Positions 13,981-26,600 of a stretch of DNA of 64,000 bases are shown here, in pieces. Origin of the DNA: Raphanus sativus (taxonomy: Eukaryota > Streptophyta > Magnoliopsida > Brassicales > Brassicaceae); NCBI RefSeq assembly GCF_000801105.2, contig NW_026615401.1, positions 1 to 64,000 of the forward strand. The letters are read 5' to 3'. Position 1 is the first letter of the stretch; each line of letters starts with the position of its first letter. Under the pieces are notes generated by a model. That model did not search any database, was not told where the DNA came from, and worked only from the letters and a program-made list of their open reading frames with translations. A program made the position numbers and the translations under genes.

Positions 13981-16900
13981 TCCCCTCCCTCTTGAAAAGG
14001 ATTTGTCCTCAAATCTGGCTCATCTGCAACAAAAGAGATCAAGTCAGTAACATTGAAACTGTTGCTTATATCATACTTACCTTGAAGATCAAGCTTGTAG
14101 GCATTGTTATTGATTTTCTGGATGATCTCAAAAGGACCATCTATCCTCGGCATCAGCTTGGACTTTCTTTCTTTGGGAAACCTCTCCTTGCGCAAGTGAA
14201 CCCACACCATATCACCTACATCAAAGATCATCTCACGCCTGCCTTTGTTTGCTCTCTTAGTGTACTGCTTTGTCTTCTCAACAATATTCTTTCTAGCCTG
14301 CTCATGGATCTGCTGCACCATCTCTGCTTTCTTTTTCCCATCCATACTGACCCTTTCACACTCAGGTAAAGGCATTAGATCCAAAGGTGAGATGGGATTG
14401 AACCCATAAACAATTTCAAAAGGGGAAAACTTAGAAGCAGAATGCTGAGCATGATTATAAGCAAATTCACAGTGAGGCAAATATTCTTCCCATGATTTCA
14501 GATTCTTTTTAATGAATGCACGCAAGAGAGTTCCAAGAGTTCTATTAACTACCTCAGTCTGCCCATCAGTTTGTGGATGACATGTAGTAGAGAATAACAG
14601 CTTAGTACCTAGCTTAGACCAAAGAGTCTTCCAAAAATAACTAAGAAACTTAGTATCTCTATCAGAAACTATAGTCCTAGGCATGCCATGAATGCGCACA
14701 ATCTCTCTAAAGAACAGGTTAGCAACATGCAATGCATCATCAGTCTTATGGCAAGCAATGAAATGTGCCATTTTAGAAAACCTGTCCACAACTACAAAGA
14801 TAGAATCCTTACCTGTCTTGGTCCTTGGCAAACCCACAATAAAATCCATAGATATATCATTCCAGGGGTGAGTAGGAATAGGCAAAGGAGTGTACAAACC
14901 GTGGGGTTGGATCTTTGACTTAGCTGCTTTGCAAGTTGCACACCTTCCACAGATTCTCTCAACATCTCGTTTCATGTGTGGCCAAAAGAAGTGATCCTGC
15001 AAAACCTTAAGAGTCTTGGCAATACCAAAGTGTCCCATTAAACTTCCTCCATGGGATTCCCTGACAAATAAATCTCTTAAAGAACAGTTAGGCACACACA
15101 ATCTATTATCATAGAATAAGAATCCATCCTGCCTAAAGTAATGTCCTGCAGCATATTTCTCACACGATTGATAAGCTTCCTGAAAGTCAGAATCAGTTGC
15201 ATACATATCCTTAAGTTGTTCAAATCCTAGCAACTTAGCATCAAGAGTATTCAAGAGAGTATACCTTCTTGATAGTGCATCAGCAACTACATTTTCCTTA
15301 CCTTGTTTGTATTTGATCACATAAGGAAAGGTTTCAATGAATTCTACCCATCTGGCGTGTCTCTTGCTGAGCTTGCTTTGTCCCTTGAGGTACTTGAGAG
15401 ACTCATGGTCTGTGTGAATGACAAACTCCTTTGGCCATAGATAATGCTGCCAAGTCTGTAGAGCTCTCACCAAGGCATATAGTTCTTTGTCATAAGTGGC
15501 ATAGTTGAGAGTAGCTCCACTTAGTTTCTCACTGAAGTATGCTATGGGCCTTCTATCCTGCATCAACACAGCACCAATACCAATTCCTGAGGCATCACAT
15601 TCAATTTCAAATGTTTTAGAGAAATCAGGAAGTATAAGGAGAGGAGAGTTAGTAAGCTTCTCTTTGAGGATTTGAAATGAGGTTTCTTGTGCTTCTCCCC
15701 ACTTGAATCCTACATCTTTCTTGATAATCTCAGTCAGTGGAGCTGCTAGAGTGCTGAAGTCCTTCACAAATCGCCTATAGAAGCCTGCTAGCCCATGGAA
15801 ACTCCTTACTTCATTTATGGTTTTAGGAATCGGCCACTCTTGTATGGCTTTCACCTTCTCTTGATCCACCTTTACTCCATCTGCACTCACAACAAAGCCT
15901 AGGAAGACCAAGTTATCCGTACAGAAAGTACACTTCTTAAGATTAGCAAAGAGCTTTTCTTTTCTCAAAACATCAAGAACAGTCCTAACATGAACTATAT
16001 GCTCTTCTAAGCTCTTGGAGTAAACTAGGATATCATCAAAGTAAACTACCACAAACACTCCTATAAAAGATCTAAGCACATGATTCATCAATCTCATAAA
16101 GGTACTAGGAGCATTAGTTAAGCCAAAAGGCATCACCAACCACTCATACAAACCATGCTTAGTCTTGAAAGCAGTTTTCCACTCATCTCCCTCTTTCATC
16201 CTAATTTGATGATACCCACTCTTCAAATCTATCTTAGAAAAGATGCTAGAGCCATGCAATTCATCAAGCATATCATCTAATCTAGGAATAGGGTGGCGAT
16301 ACTTCACTGTTATGTTGTTGATGGCTCTGCAATCAACACACATGCGCCAGCTACCATCTTTCTTAGGCACAAGAAGTACTGGAACAGCACATGGACTCAT
16401 ACTCTCTCGGATATGACCCTTCTCCATCAGTTCCTCCACTTGTCTTTGCAACTCCTTAGTCTCAACAGGATTGGTTCTGTATGCTGGTCGGTTAGGAAGA
16501 GTGGAGCCAGGAACAAAATCAATCTGATGCTCAATCCCACGCACTGGTGGCAATCCTATGGGGTTATCTTCTGGAAACACATCAGTATACTCCTGCAAAA
16601 GAGAGACTAGTTCACTAGGATAATCCTGTGGAAGATCAGTGACTGTTAGCAAAGTCTCTTTAAACATAAGTAAAACAATAGAGGGTTGAGAGTATAGAAT
16701 TCTTTTGATATCTCCCTGTTTGGTATAGAGGCTGTGATGTTTCTGATCAGGCTTGAGGTCTATCTCTTTCTTTTTCTGAAGCTGGAGCTGATCCTCATGA
16801 ACTTCCTTAGGTGACAAAGGTACCAGCACTGTCTTCTTTCCATTAAACTCAAAAGAGTGCTTATTGGTGAAACCATCATGAACCACTCGCCTATCAAACT

Positions 16901-18452
16901 GCCATGGTCTACCAAGAAGAATATGGCTAGCTTCCATTGGTAATACATCACACAAGATCTCATCTTCATATCTACCAATGGCTATAGGTATCAGCACTTG
17001 ATTGGAGACTCTCATCTCACCTTCCTCATTGAGCCACTGCAACCGGTAAGGTCTAGGATGCTTCTGAACTTTCAGACCCAATTTCTTCACCATAGTCTCA
17101 CTAGCTACATTGACACAGCTTCCACCATCAATAATAAGGCTGCACACCTTTCCCTGAACCAAACACCTAGTGTAGAAGAGATTCTCACGCTGCTCAGTTT
17201 CTTCAGTCTTAGTTTGCAAGTTCAAGAGTCTTCTTGTCACCAACAACCTTCCTTTAACCGGTTCTACTTCACTCTCTTCACCAGACATTTTCAGATCAGA
17301 ACCGGAGTGCTCTTCTTCTGATTCATACTCTCCATTCTCAAGTAGAATCATAACCTTCTTGTTGGTGCACTCATTGGCATAATGTCCTCTTCCTTGACAC
17401 TTGAAACACTTAACATCTCTAGTTCTAGAGCTTGTAGCTTCAGCTTTGCCTTTGTCTTTGCTGAATGTGCTGTTTGGTTTAGTATCTTCTTTCTGCTGAG
17501 GCTTGCTATCCTTCAGATAAGATGGTTTCTCTTCTTTAGTGTACTGATACTTGCTGGACCCATAGTTGCCTCGCGAGTGATGCTTTCTCTTAATCTGTTG
17601 CTCCACCAGAATAGCTTTGTGCAACATCTCTTCTATCTCTATATAGTGCTGCATCTCCACACTGTCTTGTATCTCGCGGTTAAGCCCTCCAAGAAACCTT
17701 GCCATAGTAGCTTCTCTGTCCTCAGATATACCAGCCCTCAACATCAGCAACTCCATCTCCTGGTAGTACTCTTCCACAGTCTTGGATCCTTGTGTAAGTC
17801 TCCTCAATCTTTGATGAAGATCCCGGTGGTAGTGGTTAGGCACAAACCTCTTGCGCATAAGAGACTTCATCTCTTGCCAAGTATCAACCGGATACTCTTG
17901 ATTCATCCTCCTAGTAGTCACCAGTTGATCCCACCAGCTCAAAGCATAATCATAGAACTCAGTTGCAGCAAATTGAATCCTCTGAGCATTGGTGTAGTGT
18001 CGGCAGTTGAATACAATCTCAATCTTCTTCTCCCACTCAAGATAAGCATCAGGATCAACTTTGCCATGGAAGGGAGGGATCTTAAGCTTCAAACCAGCAA
18101 GTTCATCACGGTAAGGTCTTCTATCATCATGATCACGACGAGTTCTTCTTCTACTACCTCGTGATGCTGAGGAAGAACCACTTCTCTCACTTCTGTGGCG
18201 CTCATAGTAGTTATCAGTCTCCTGTGAACCAGCATGCTCTTGTGGAGTGTGAGTTCGACGGTTCCTTCTGGACTCATTACTGTGACCTTGACCAGTAGCT
18301 TGTCTGATTTCATTTCTGATCTCTTTCATGTTTTCATTCATCATCTCAGTCATGCTTTCCAACATGGTTTGCTTCAACTGAGCGGCCATTGCTTCCATCA
18401 ACAGTTTGTTCTTTCTCATCAGGTCTGCTTCCTCATCAGTCTCGTTGCCCAT
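13746..18452 (-). CDS. G1 Gag-Pol polyprotein (Ty3/Gypsy, CRM-like)
   Basis: Single intact ORF of 1568 codons from ATG 18452. The frame stays open upstream to 18479 without another ATG, and G2 starts at the matching MGNETDEEA. Domains in order: basic, RS-rich N-terminus; Gag core about 130-285; CCHC knuckle from about 349 ([14 protein letters not shown]); protease motif [12 protein letters not shown]; reverse transcriptase with YFDD near 804; RNase H; integrase with HHCC finger and DD35E triad near 1203, 1264 and 1300. The roughly 77-residue tail ([18 protein letters not shown]) lies inside the 3' LTR. No frameshift or stop, so this copy could be active. Family function: particle assembly, RNA copying and integration. 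Confidence 0.95.
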   Translation of the reverse strand: MGNETDEEADLMRKNKLLMEAMAAQLKQTMLESMTEMMNENMKEIRNEIRQATGQGHSNESRRNRRTHTPQEHAGSQETDNYYERHRSERSGSSSASRGSRRRTRRDHDDRRPYRDELAGLKLKIPPFHGKVDPDAYLEWEKKIEIVFNCRHYTNAQRIQFAATEFYDYALSWWDQLVTTRRMNQEYPVDTWQEMKSLMRKRFVPNHYHRDLHQRLRRLTQGSKTVEEYYQEMELLMLRAGISEDREATMARFLGGLNREIQDSVEMQHYIEIEEMLHKAILVEQQIKRKHHSRGNYGSSKYQYTKEEKPSYLKDSKPQQKEDTKPNSTFSKDKGKAEATSSRTRDVKCFKCQGRGHYANECTNKKVMILLENGEYESEEEHSGSDLKMSGEESEVEPVKGRLLVTRRLLNLQTKTEETEQRENLFYTRCLVQGKVCSLIIDGGSCVNVASETMVKKLGLKVQKHPRPYRLQWLNEEGEMRVSNQVLIPIAIGRYEDEILCDVLPMEASHILLGRPWQFDRRVVHDGFTNKHSFEFNGKKTVLVPLSPKEVHEDQLQLQKKKEIDLKPDQKHHSLYTKQGDIKRILYSQPSIVLLMFKETLLTVTDLPQDYPSELVSLLQEYTDVFPEDNPIGLPPVRGIEHQIDFVPGSTLPNRPAYRTNPVETKELQRQVEELMEKGHIRESMSPCAVPVLLVPKKDGSWRMCVDCRAINNITVKYRHPIPRLDDMLDELHGSSIFSKIDLKSGYHQIRMKEGDEWKTAFKTKHGLYEWLVMPFGLTNAPSTFMRLMNHVLRSFIGVFVVVYFDDILVYSKSLEEHIVHVRTVLDVLRKEKLFANLKKCTFCTDNLVFLGFVVSADGVKVDQEKVKAIQEWPIPKTINEVRSFHGLAGFYRRFVKDFSTLAAPLTEIIKKDVGFKWGEAQETSFQILKEKLTNSPLLILPDFSKTFEIECDASGIGIGAVLMQDRRPIAYFSEKLSGATLNYATYDKELYALVRALQTWQHYLWPKEFVIHTDHESLKYLKGQSKLSKRHARWVEFIETFPYVIKYKQGKENVVADALSRRYTLLNTLDAKLLGFEQLKDMYATDSDFQEAYQSCEKYAAGHYFRQDGFLFYDNRLCVPNCSLRDLFVRESHGGSLMGHFGIAKTLKVLQDHFFWPHMKRDVERICGRCATCKAAKSKIQPHGLYTPLPIPTHPWNDISMDFIVGLPRTKTGKDSIFVVVDRFSKMAHFIACHKTDDALHVANLFFREIVRIHGMPRTIVSDRDTKFLSYFWKTLWSKLGTKLLFSTTCHPQTDGQTEVVNRTLGTLLRAFIKKNLKSWEEYLPHCEFAYNHAQHSASKFSPFEIVYGFNPISPLDLMPLPECERVSMDGKKKAEMVQQIHEQARKNIVEKTKQYTKRANKGRREMIFDVGDMVWVHLRKERFPKERKSKLMPRIDGPFEIIQKINNNAYKLDLQGKYDISNSFNVTDLISFVADEPDLRTNPFQEGGDDMIMDQSSKEDKETMEEPADEDALTMPKGPMTRARSKQLKEAIGGLLKTSMKQEESLGRSLINQDTLTTIQAISFSR
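13981..13993 (-). other. G1 polypurine tract
   Basis: Minus-strand AAGAGGGAGGGGA directly before the 3' LTR start. It lies inside the coding region because the ORF runs on into the LTR. It would prime plus-strand DNA synthesis. Confidence 0.88.
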
Positions 18453-19144
18453 TGTCACCAGACTTGAGAAGTTAGGCACTAGACTTGAGAAAATTTAGGC
18501 ACCAGACTTGAGAAAATTAGGCACCAGACTTGAGAAAATTAGGCACCAGACTTGAGAAAATTAGGCACCAGACTTGACTGTAGCTACAGTACTCGCCCAG
18601 CAAGGAAGAAGCTGCTTGTATCTTGATCTTTGTTCACCACTCTTCAAACACAAAAGTGTTTACCTGAAATAAATAACAAACTCAGCCAGTAAAGAGTTCG
18701 AAATCAACATCAAATAAGGAAACAAAACAAGAAATGAAACAAGCTGCAAGGATCTCAAGAGTCTTTTCAAAAATCACAAGATCAACACTGTCTATTTTAT
18801 CAGATTTCAACAAAACAAGATCAGATCTATCAATCTTACACAGGTTAATCAACAGATCGGATGATAAACTGACAGAAACAACAGATCTAACAAGAAAGTA
18901 ACAAGATTTGAACAGATCCAGAGTAGATCTATAAGAGAAACTCTTAGATCTATCAATTTCGAAACAACAAATCTCAGATCTATCAGTTTTGAAACACACA
19001 ACAACAGATCTAGCAATACTGAACTGAAAGTGAATCAAATCGACAGAAACAACACAACAAAACTCAGATCTATCAATGGTTATGAAAGCCAAGAACAGAT
19101 CGAGTGAAAGTTTGAAGAAAACGAGTACTTCCCTATCCAGATTT
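18453..19144 (-). other. G1 untranslated leader
   Basis: 692 bp between the primer-binding site and the Gag ATG. In transcript sense it is T-rich with many AGATCT and GATAGATCT copies, much like a plant intron. It has an acceptor-like TTATTTATTTCAG ending at 18664, matched by one at the same relative place in G2. The 136-codon frame inside it (18682-19092) is built from the repeated AGATCTATCA motif and I do not call it a gene. Confidence 0.6.
18456..18577 (-). repeat. 22-bp tandem repeat in the G1 leader
   Basis: About 5.5 units of a 22-bp repeat (core AGACTTGAGAAAATTAGGCA on the plus strand), slightly degenerate at the Gag-proximal end. It sits directly upstream of the ATG. G2 has no counterpart, so it arose in the G1 lineage, probably by slippage. 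Confidence 0.9.
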
Positions 19145-19156
19145 GCTCTGATACCA
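19145..19156 (-). other. G1 primer-binding site
   Basis: TGGTATCAGAGC on the minus strand, matching the 3' end of plant initiator tRNA-Met. Two nucleotides (TG) separate it from the 5' LTR end. Confidence 0.92.
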
Positions 19157-19158
19157 CA

Positions 19159-19951
19159 TAATACACTCCTAGGATGCTTCTCTGGATGATAAGGGGATAG
19201 ATCCTTGCAAGTAGAGAATCAGAGACTCAATCTTCTTCAAGGCTTGTGGGTTGAATGGTGACACAAAGAGTTATGGAAGGGACTCCTTGATACTCCTAAG
19301 TAATCAGTCTCGGATATGACACACCAGGAAGGATTACTCTTGTGGTTTTGTTAGATATGACACACTAACAAAGACTCAAGAAATCTCAGAACTACAAGGA
19401 AGCTTGCAGTCGACAGAGAGAGAGACAAGAGTCTGAAAATAAAAGATTGGATAAAATGAAACTAGGGCATCCGAGTACATATTTATAGAGAAGGCAAGGA
19501 ACAGGCTCCTTGTTCTCTAAATGTGACATAAAAATAAACCATAGTCTAAAATAAAACATAAGATAAAATATGAAAGTCTGAAAATCCTAAGTACATCAAA
19601 TGAGTGATAGGAAAGCAACATATGGCCTCGTTAAAAACCTATCTTTGGAAAACCCAGTGGGACAAAACCAAAGATAGGGAAAAAGAGCACACATATCTTA
19701 CTTGCTCATTTGATGACTATCTAGAAAAAGAAATAGCTTGAATTGTGGTAAGTGTGTCTTGGTTGATCAAGCTTCTTCCAAGACTTTGTTCTTGCTTCAT
19801 GGATGTCTTAAGTAGTCCTCCAATGGCTTCTTTGAGTTGCTTGCTTCTGGCTCGAGTCATGGGACCCTTAGGCATGGTGAGAGCATCTTCATCAGCTGGT
19901 TCCTCCATGGTCTCCTTGTCTTCTTTGCTTGACTTTTCCATGATCATATCA
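19159..19951 (-). repeat. G1 5' LTR
   Basis: 793 bp, nearly identical to 13188-13980. A 76-codon frame at 19717-19947 duplicates the polyprotein tail through LTR duplication and is not a separate gene. Its outer end meets Copia fragment F without a target duplication. Confidence 0.94.
19480..19487 (-). promoter_or_regulatory. G1 promoter TATA box
   Basis: Minus-strand TATAAATA in the 5' LTR. Transcription would start some 30 nt further down the minus strand, placing the U3/R border near 19450. Inferred from the motif only. Confidence 0.55.
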
Positions 19952-19969
19952 AGATCTTTACTCTTTTTC

Positions 19970-20010
19970 CCTCATCAAAGTTTTGTCCCAATGGGTTTTC
20001 TTTGGTGAGG
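19970..20010 (+). promoter_or_regulatory. Conserved 3' stem-loop (F)
   Basis: Stem CCTCATCAAAG (19970-19980) with CTTTGGTGAGG (20000-20010): 11 pairs, one G-T. The 19-nt loop reads TTTTGTCCCAATGGGTTTT. Followed by TTTTTAATGAGG, as in the other elements. Confidence 0.82.
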
Positions 20011-20040
20011 TTTTTAATGAGGGAGATCTTATGGTCCTTC

Positions 20041-20080
20041 CAAGCTTTACTTGTTTCACATGGTAAAGCTTGAGGGGGAG
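20041..20080 (+). other. F second hairpin and polypurine tract
   Basis: Perfect 10-bp inverted repeat CAAGCTTTAC (20041-20050) / GTAAAGCTTG (20063-20072) running directly into the tract GAGGGGGAG (20072-20080). The LTR begins TGTTG at 20081. Confidence 0.8.
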
Positions 20081-20639
20081 TGTTGAAAGGAGTGAGAGAA
20101 GAGGTTAGGAATTATGAGAGAAGAGAAGAAGGAGAATGTAACTTGGGAAAAGTTACTGTGTGGTAAAAATAAAGTTACCACACAGTAAAATGTAAATGGG
20201 ATGTGCAGTAAGGTAACTTGGCGAGTGAAAGCAATGAAGGAGCCTTGGGTTGAGAAGGAAGGTTTGCTGAGTTCAAAGGAAGAGTTTGTGACCGTTGTAG
20301 CGCGCCCCTTTGCAGCTATTGACAGGCTGGAAAGTAATCAGCATCTAGTCAAGATACCTTTGGCATCAAGCATGTGATTAACCTCAGCCTAGTATTATCT
20401 TTGACTCCACATGCTTAGCATAGTGATCTAGGCTGCGCAAACCATTTGTAATCTCTCTTTATATATCCTGTATTGATCTCACATAATAATTAATCAAGAG
20501 TTTATCTCTCTACACAACTCTCTCTCTTGTTCATCATGATTCTCAAATAGTTCCTTATACAAATCTTTCTTATTCTGTTCTCTAATCTTGGATTCTCTTC
20601 TCTACTCTCTTAATACACTTACTAATCTCTAAAATATCA
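20081..20639 (+). repeat. F LTR (A-related family)
   Basis: 559 bp from TGTTGAAAGG to AAAATATCA. Related to, but clearly diverged from, the 566-bp A LTR; both end in a TCTCTAAAAT-type segment. It holds a 14-bp inverted repeat at 20153-20166 / 20175-20188 around the loop AAATAAAG; the A LTR has the same arrangement with different stem bases. Confidence 0.85.
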
Positions 20640-23600
20640 CTATGAGACTTATTCAACTTCCTGTTTATTCTCCACTGATTAGTGGTTCCAAATAAAGCTT
20701 CTTAGATCGTGGTTCATCCTGGTTTGATAAGAATCATGAAGATATTGCCATATGTCCGAACAGGCTAATCTGGAATCATCTGGATAGAAAGTGGGATATC
20801 TTCTTACTCACAACTCCTATGAGATTTATTCAACTTCCTGGTTATCCACTGATTAGTGGTTCCAAATAAAGCTTCTTAGATCGTGGTTCATCCTGGTTTG
20901 ATAAGAATCATGAAGATATTGCCATATGTCCGAACAGGCTAATCTGGAATCATCTGGATATAAAGTGGGATATCTTCTTACTCACAACTCCTATGAGATT
21001 TATTCAACTTCCTGGTTATTCTCCACTGATTAGTGGTTCCAAATAAAGCTTCTTAGATCGTGGTTCATCCTGGTTTGATAAGAATCATGAAGATATTGCA
21101 TATGTCCGAACAGGCTAATCTGGAATCATCTGGATAGAAAGTGGGATATCTTCTTACTCACAACTCCTATGAGATTTATTCAACTTCCTGGTTATTCTCC
21201 ACTGATTAGTGGTTCCAAATAAAGCTTCTTAGATCGTGGTTCATCCTGGTTTGATAAGAATCATGAAGATATTGCCATATGTCCGAACAGGCTAATCTGG
21301 AATCATCTGGATAGAAAGTGGGATATCTTCTTACTCACAACTCCTATGAGATTTATTCAACTTCCTGGTTATTCTCCACTGATTAGTGGTTCCAAATAAA
21401 GCTTCTTAGATCGTGGTTCATCCTGGTTTGATAAGAATCATGAAGATATTGCCATATGTCCGAACAGGCTAATCTGGAATCATCTGGATAGAAAGTGGGA
21501 TATCTTCTTACTCACAACTCCTATGAGATTTATTCAACTTCCTGGTTATTCTCCACTGATTAGTGGTTCCAAATAAAGCTTCTTAGATCGTGGTTCATCC
21601 TGGTTTGATAAGAATCATGAAGATATTGCCATATGTCCGAACAGGCTAATCTGGAATCATCTGGATAGAAAGTGGGATATCTTCTTACTCACAACTCCTA
21701 TGAGATTTATTCAACTTCCTGGTTATTCTCCACTGATTAGTGGTTCCAAATAAAGCTTCTTAGATCGTGGTTCATCCTGGTTTGATAAGAATCATGAAGA
21801 TATTGGCATATGTCCGAACAGGCTAATCTGGAATCATCTGGATAGAAAGTGGGATATCTTCTTACTCACAACTCCTATGAGATTTATTCAACTTCCTGGT
21901 TATTCTCCACTGATTAGTGGTTCCAAATAAAGCTTCTTAGATCGTGGTTCATCCTGGTTTGATAAGAATCATGAAGATATTGCCATATGTCCGAACAGGC
22001 TAATCTGGAATCATCTGGATAGAAAGTGGGATATCTTCTTACTCACAACTCCTATGAGATTTATTCAACTTCCTGGTTATTCTCCACTGATTAGTGGTTC
22101 CAAATAAAGCTTCTTAGATCGTGGTTCATCCTGGTTTGATAAGAATCATGAAGATATTGCCATATGTCCGAACAGGCTAATCTGGAATCATCTGGATAGA
22201 AAGTGGGATATCTTCTTACTCACAACTCCTATGAGATTTATTCAACTTCCTGGTTATTCTCCACTGATTAGTGGTTCCAAATAAAGCTTCTTAGATCGTG
22301 GTTCATCCTGGTTTGATAAGAATCATGAAGATATTGCCATATGTCCGAACAGGCTAATCTGGAATCATCTGGATAGAAAGTGGGATATCTTCTTACTCAC
22401 AACTCCTATGAGATTTATTCAACTTCCTGGTTATTCTCCACTGATTAGTGGTTCCAAATAAAGCTTCTTAGATCGTGGTTCATCCTGGTTTGATAAGAAT
22501 CATGAAGATATTGCCATATGTCCGAACAGGCTAATCTGGAATCATCTGGATAGAAAGTGGGATATCTTCTTACTCACAACTCCTATGAGATTTATTCAAC
22601 TTCCTGGTTATTCTCCACTGATTAGTGGTTCCAAATAAAGCTTCTTAGATCGTGGTTCATCCTGGTTTGATAAGAATCATGAAGATATTGCCATATGTCC
22701 GAACAGGCTAATCTGGAATCATCTGGATAGAAAGTGGGATATCTTCTTACTCACAACTCCTATGAGATTTATTCAACTTCCTGGTTATTCTCCACTGATT
22801 AGTGGTTCCAAATAAAGCTTCTTAGATCGTGGTTCATCCTGGTTTGATAAGAATCATGAAGATATTGCCATATGTCCGAACAGGCTAATCTGGAATCATC
22901 TGGATAGAAAGTGGGATATCTTCTTACTCACAACTCCTATGAGATTTATTCAACTTCCTGGTTATTCTCCACTGATTAGTGGTTCCAAATAAAGCTTCTT
23001 AGATCGTGGTTCATCCTGGTTTGATAAGAATCATGAAGATATTGGCATATGTCCGAACAGGCTAATCTGGAATCATCTGGATAGAAAGTGGGATATCTTC
23101 TTACTCACAACTCCTATGAGATTTATTCAACTTCCTGGTTATTCTCCACTGATTAGTGGTTCCAAATAAAGCTTCTTAGATCGTGGTTCATCCTGGTTTG
23201 ATAAGAATCATGAAGATATTGCCATATGTCCGAACAGGCTAATCTGGAATCATCTGGATAGAAAGTGGGATATCTTCTTACTCACAACTCCTATGAGATT
23301 TATTCAACTTCCTGGTTATTCTCCACTGATTAGTGGTTCCAAATAAAGCTTCTTAGATCGTGGTTCATCCTGGTTTGATAAGAATCATGAAGATATTGCC
23401 ATATGTCCGAACAGGCTAATCTGGAATCATCTGGATAGAAAGTGGGATATCTTCTTACTCACAACTCCTATGAGATTTATTCAACTTCCTGGTTATTCTC
23501 CACTGATTAGTGGTTCCAAATAAAGCTTCTTAGATCGTGGTTCATCCTGGTTTGATAAGAATCATGAAGATATTGCCATATGTCCGAACAGGCTAATCTG

Positions 23601-26600
23601 GAATCATCTGGATAGAAAGTGGGATATCTTCTTACTCACAACTCCTATGAGATTTATTCAACTTCCTGGTTATTCTCCACTGATTAGTGGTTCCAAATAA
23701 AGCTTCTTAGATCGTGGTTCATCCTGGTTTGATAAGAATCATGAAGATATTGCCATATGTCCGAACAGGCTAATCTGGAATCATCTGGATAGAAAGTGGG
23801 ATATCTTCTTACTCACAACTCCTATGAGATTTATTCAACTTCCTGGTTATTCTCCACTGATTAGTGGTTCCAAATAAAGCTTCTTAGATCGTGGTTCATC
23901 CTGGTTTGATAAGAATCATGAAGATAATTGCATATGTCCGAACAGGCTAATCTGGAATCATCTGGATAGAAGGTGGGATATCTTCTTACTCACAACACTT
24001 ATGAGATTTATTCAACTTCCTGGTTATTCTCCACTGATTAGTGGTTCCAAATAAAGCTTCTTAGATCGTGGTTCATCCTGGTTTGATAAGAATCATGAAG
24101 ATATTGCCATATGTCCGAACAGGCTAATCTGGAATCATCTGGATAGAAAGTGGGATATCTTCTTACTCACAACTCCTATGAGATTTATTCAACTTCCTGG
24201 TTATTCTCCACTGATTAGTGGTTCCAAATAAAGCTTCTTAGATCGTGGTTCATCCTGGTTTGATAAGAATCATGAAGATATTGCCATATGTCCGAACAGG
24301 CTAATCTGGAATCATCTGGATAGAAAGTGGGATATCTTCTTACTCACAACTCCTATGAGATTTATTCAACTTCCTGGTTATTCTCCACTGATTAGTGGTT
24401 CCAAATAAAGCTTCTTAGATCGTGGTTCATCCTGGTTTGATAAGAATCATGAAGATATTGCCATATGTCCGAACAGGCTAATCTGGAATCATCTGGATAG
24501 AAAGTGGGATATCTTCTTACTCACAACTCCTATGAGATTTATTCAACTTCCTGGTTATTCTCCACTGATTAGTGGTTCCAAATAAAGCTTCTTAGATCGT
24601 GGTTCATCCTGGTTTGATAAGAATCATGAAGATATTGCCATATGTCCGAACAGGCTAATCTGGAATCATCTGGATAGAAAGTGGGATATCTTCTTACTCA
24701 CAACTCCTATGAGATTTATTCAACTTCCTGGTTATTCTCCACTGATTAGTGGTTCCAAATAAAGCTTCTTAGATCGTGGTTCATCCTGGTTTGATAAGAA
24801 TCATGAAGATATTGCCATATGTCCGAACAGGCTAATCTGGAATCATCTGGATAGAAAGTGGGATATCTTCTTACTCACAACTCCTATGAGATTTATTCAA
24901 CTTCCTGGTTATTCTCCACTGATTAGTGGTTCCAAATAAAGCTTCTTAGATCGTGGTTCATCCTGGTTTGATAAGAATCATGAAGATAATGGCATATGTC
25001 CGAACAGGCTAATCTGGAATCATCTGGATAGAAGGTGGGATATCTTCTTACTCACAACACCTTATGAGATTTATTCAACTTCCTGGTTATTCTCCACTGA
25101 TTAGTGGTTCCAAATAAAGCTTCTTAGATCGTGGTTCATCCTGGTTTGATAAGAATCATGAAGATATTGCCATATGTCCGAACAGGCTAATCTGGAATCA
25201 TCTGGATAGAAAGTGGGATATCTTCTTACTCACAACTCCTATGAGATTTATTCAACTTCCTGGTTATTCTCCACTGATTAGTGGTTCCAAATAAAGCTTC
25301 TTAGATCGTGGTTCATCCTGGTTTGATAAGAATCATGAAGATATTGCCATATGTCCGAACAGGCTAATCTGGAATCATCTGGATAGAAAGTGGGATATCT
25401 TCTTACTCACAACTCCTATGAGATTTATTCAACTTCCTGGTTATTCTCCACTGATTAGTGGTTCCAAATAAAGCTTCTTAGATCGTGGTTCATCCTGGTT
25501 TGATAAGAATCATGAAGATATTGCCATATGTCCGAACAGGCTAATCTGGAATCATCTGGATAGAAAGTGGGATATCTTCTTACTCACAACTCCTATGAGA
25601 TTTATTCAACTTCCTGGTTATTCTCCACTGATTAGTGGTTCCAAATAAAGCTTCTTAGATCGTGGTTCATCCTGGTTTGATAAGAATCATGAAGATATTG
25701 CCATATGTCCGAACAGGCTAATCTGGAATCATCTGGATAGAAAGTGGGATATCTTCTTACTCACAACTCCTATGAGATTTATTCAACTTCCTGGTTATTC
25801 TCCACTGATTAGTGGTTCCAAATAAAGCTTCTTAGATCGTGGTTCATCCTGGTTTGATAAGAATCATGAAGATATTGCCATATGTCCGAACAGGCTAATC
25901 TGGAATCATCTGGATAGAAAGTGGGATATCTTCTTACTCACAACTCCTATGAGATTTATTCAACTTCCTGGTTATTCTCCACTGATTAGTGGTTCCAAAT
26001 AAAGCTTCTTAGATCGTGGTTCATCCTGGTTTGATAAGAATCATGAAGATATTGCCATATGTCCGAACAGGCTAATCTGGAATCATCTGGATAGAAAGTG
26101 GGATATCTTCTTACTCACAACTCCTATGAGATTTATTCAACTTCCTGGTTATTCTCCACTGATTAGTGGTTCCAAATAAAGCTTCTTAGATCGTGGTTCA
26201 TCCTGGTTTGATAAGAATCATGAAGATATTGCCATATGTCCGAACAGGCTAATCTGGAATCATCTGGATAGAAAGTGGGATATCTTCTTACTCACAACTC
26301 CTATGAGATTTATTCAACTTCCTGGTTATTCTCCACTGATTAGTGGTTCCAAATAAAGCTTCTTAGATCGTGGTTCATCCTGGTTTGATAAGAATCATGA
26401 AGATATTGCCATATGTCCGAACAGGCTAATCTGGAATCATCTGGATAGAAAGTGGGATATCTTCTTACTCACAACTCCTATGAGATTTATTCAACTTCCT
26501 GGTTATTCTCCACTGATTAGTGGTTCCAAATAAAGCTTCTTAGATCGTGGTTCATCCTGGTTTGATAAGAATCATGAAGATATTGCCATATGTCCGAACA

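Larger units (their letters stand above)
13188..19951 (-). mobile_element. G1: full-length Ty3/Gypsy (CRM-like) LTR retrotransposon
   Basis: Complete element on the minus strand: 793-bp LTRs at 19159-19951 (5') and 13188-13980 (3'), primer-binding site, leader, one polyprotein ORF and polypurine tract. The LTRs differ at about three positions, all near the U3 start, so the insertion is recent. LTR termini are TG...TTA rather than TG...CA, as in G2. There is no target duplication: the left flank is satellite (ATCGT) and the right flank is the 3' end of Copia fragment F (AGATC). CRM assignment rests on the similarity to G2, the LTR-encoded tail and the satellite context. Confidence 0.93.
19952..20639 (+). 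mobile_element. F: truncated Ty1/Copia 3' end
   Basis: Plus-strand remnant holding only the 3' untranslated region, polypurine tract and one LTR of a Copia element related to A. All coding sequence is missing: the left side is cut exactly at the outer end of the G1 5' LTR. The first bases (AGATCTTTACTCTTTTTCCC) match the A 3' untranslated region in transcript sense. The right end abuts satellite S2. The left flank is lost, so no target duplication can be tested. Confidence 0.85.

Noticed and set aside
17382..18164. 260-codon plus-strand ORF opposite G1 Gag
   Set aside because: Antisense shadow of the Gag coding frame with no recognisable domain.
18682..19092. 136-codon ORF in the G1 leader
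   Set aside because: Made of repeated AGATCTATCA motifs; no counterpart in G2.
19717..19947. Separate 76-codon gene in the G1 5' LTR
   Set aside because: Duplicate of the polyprotein tail produced by LTR duplication.
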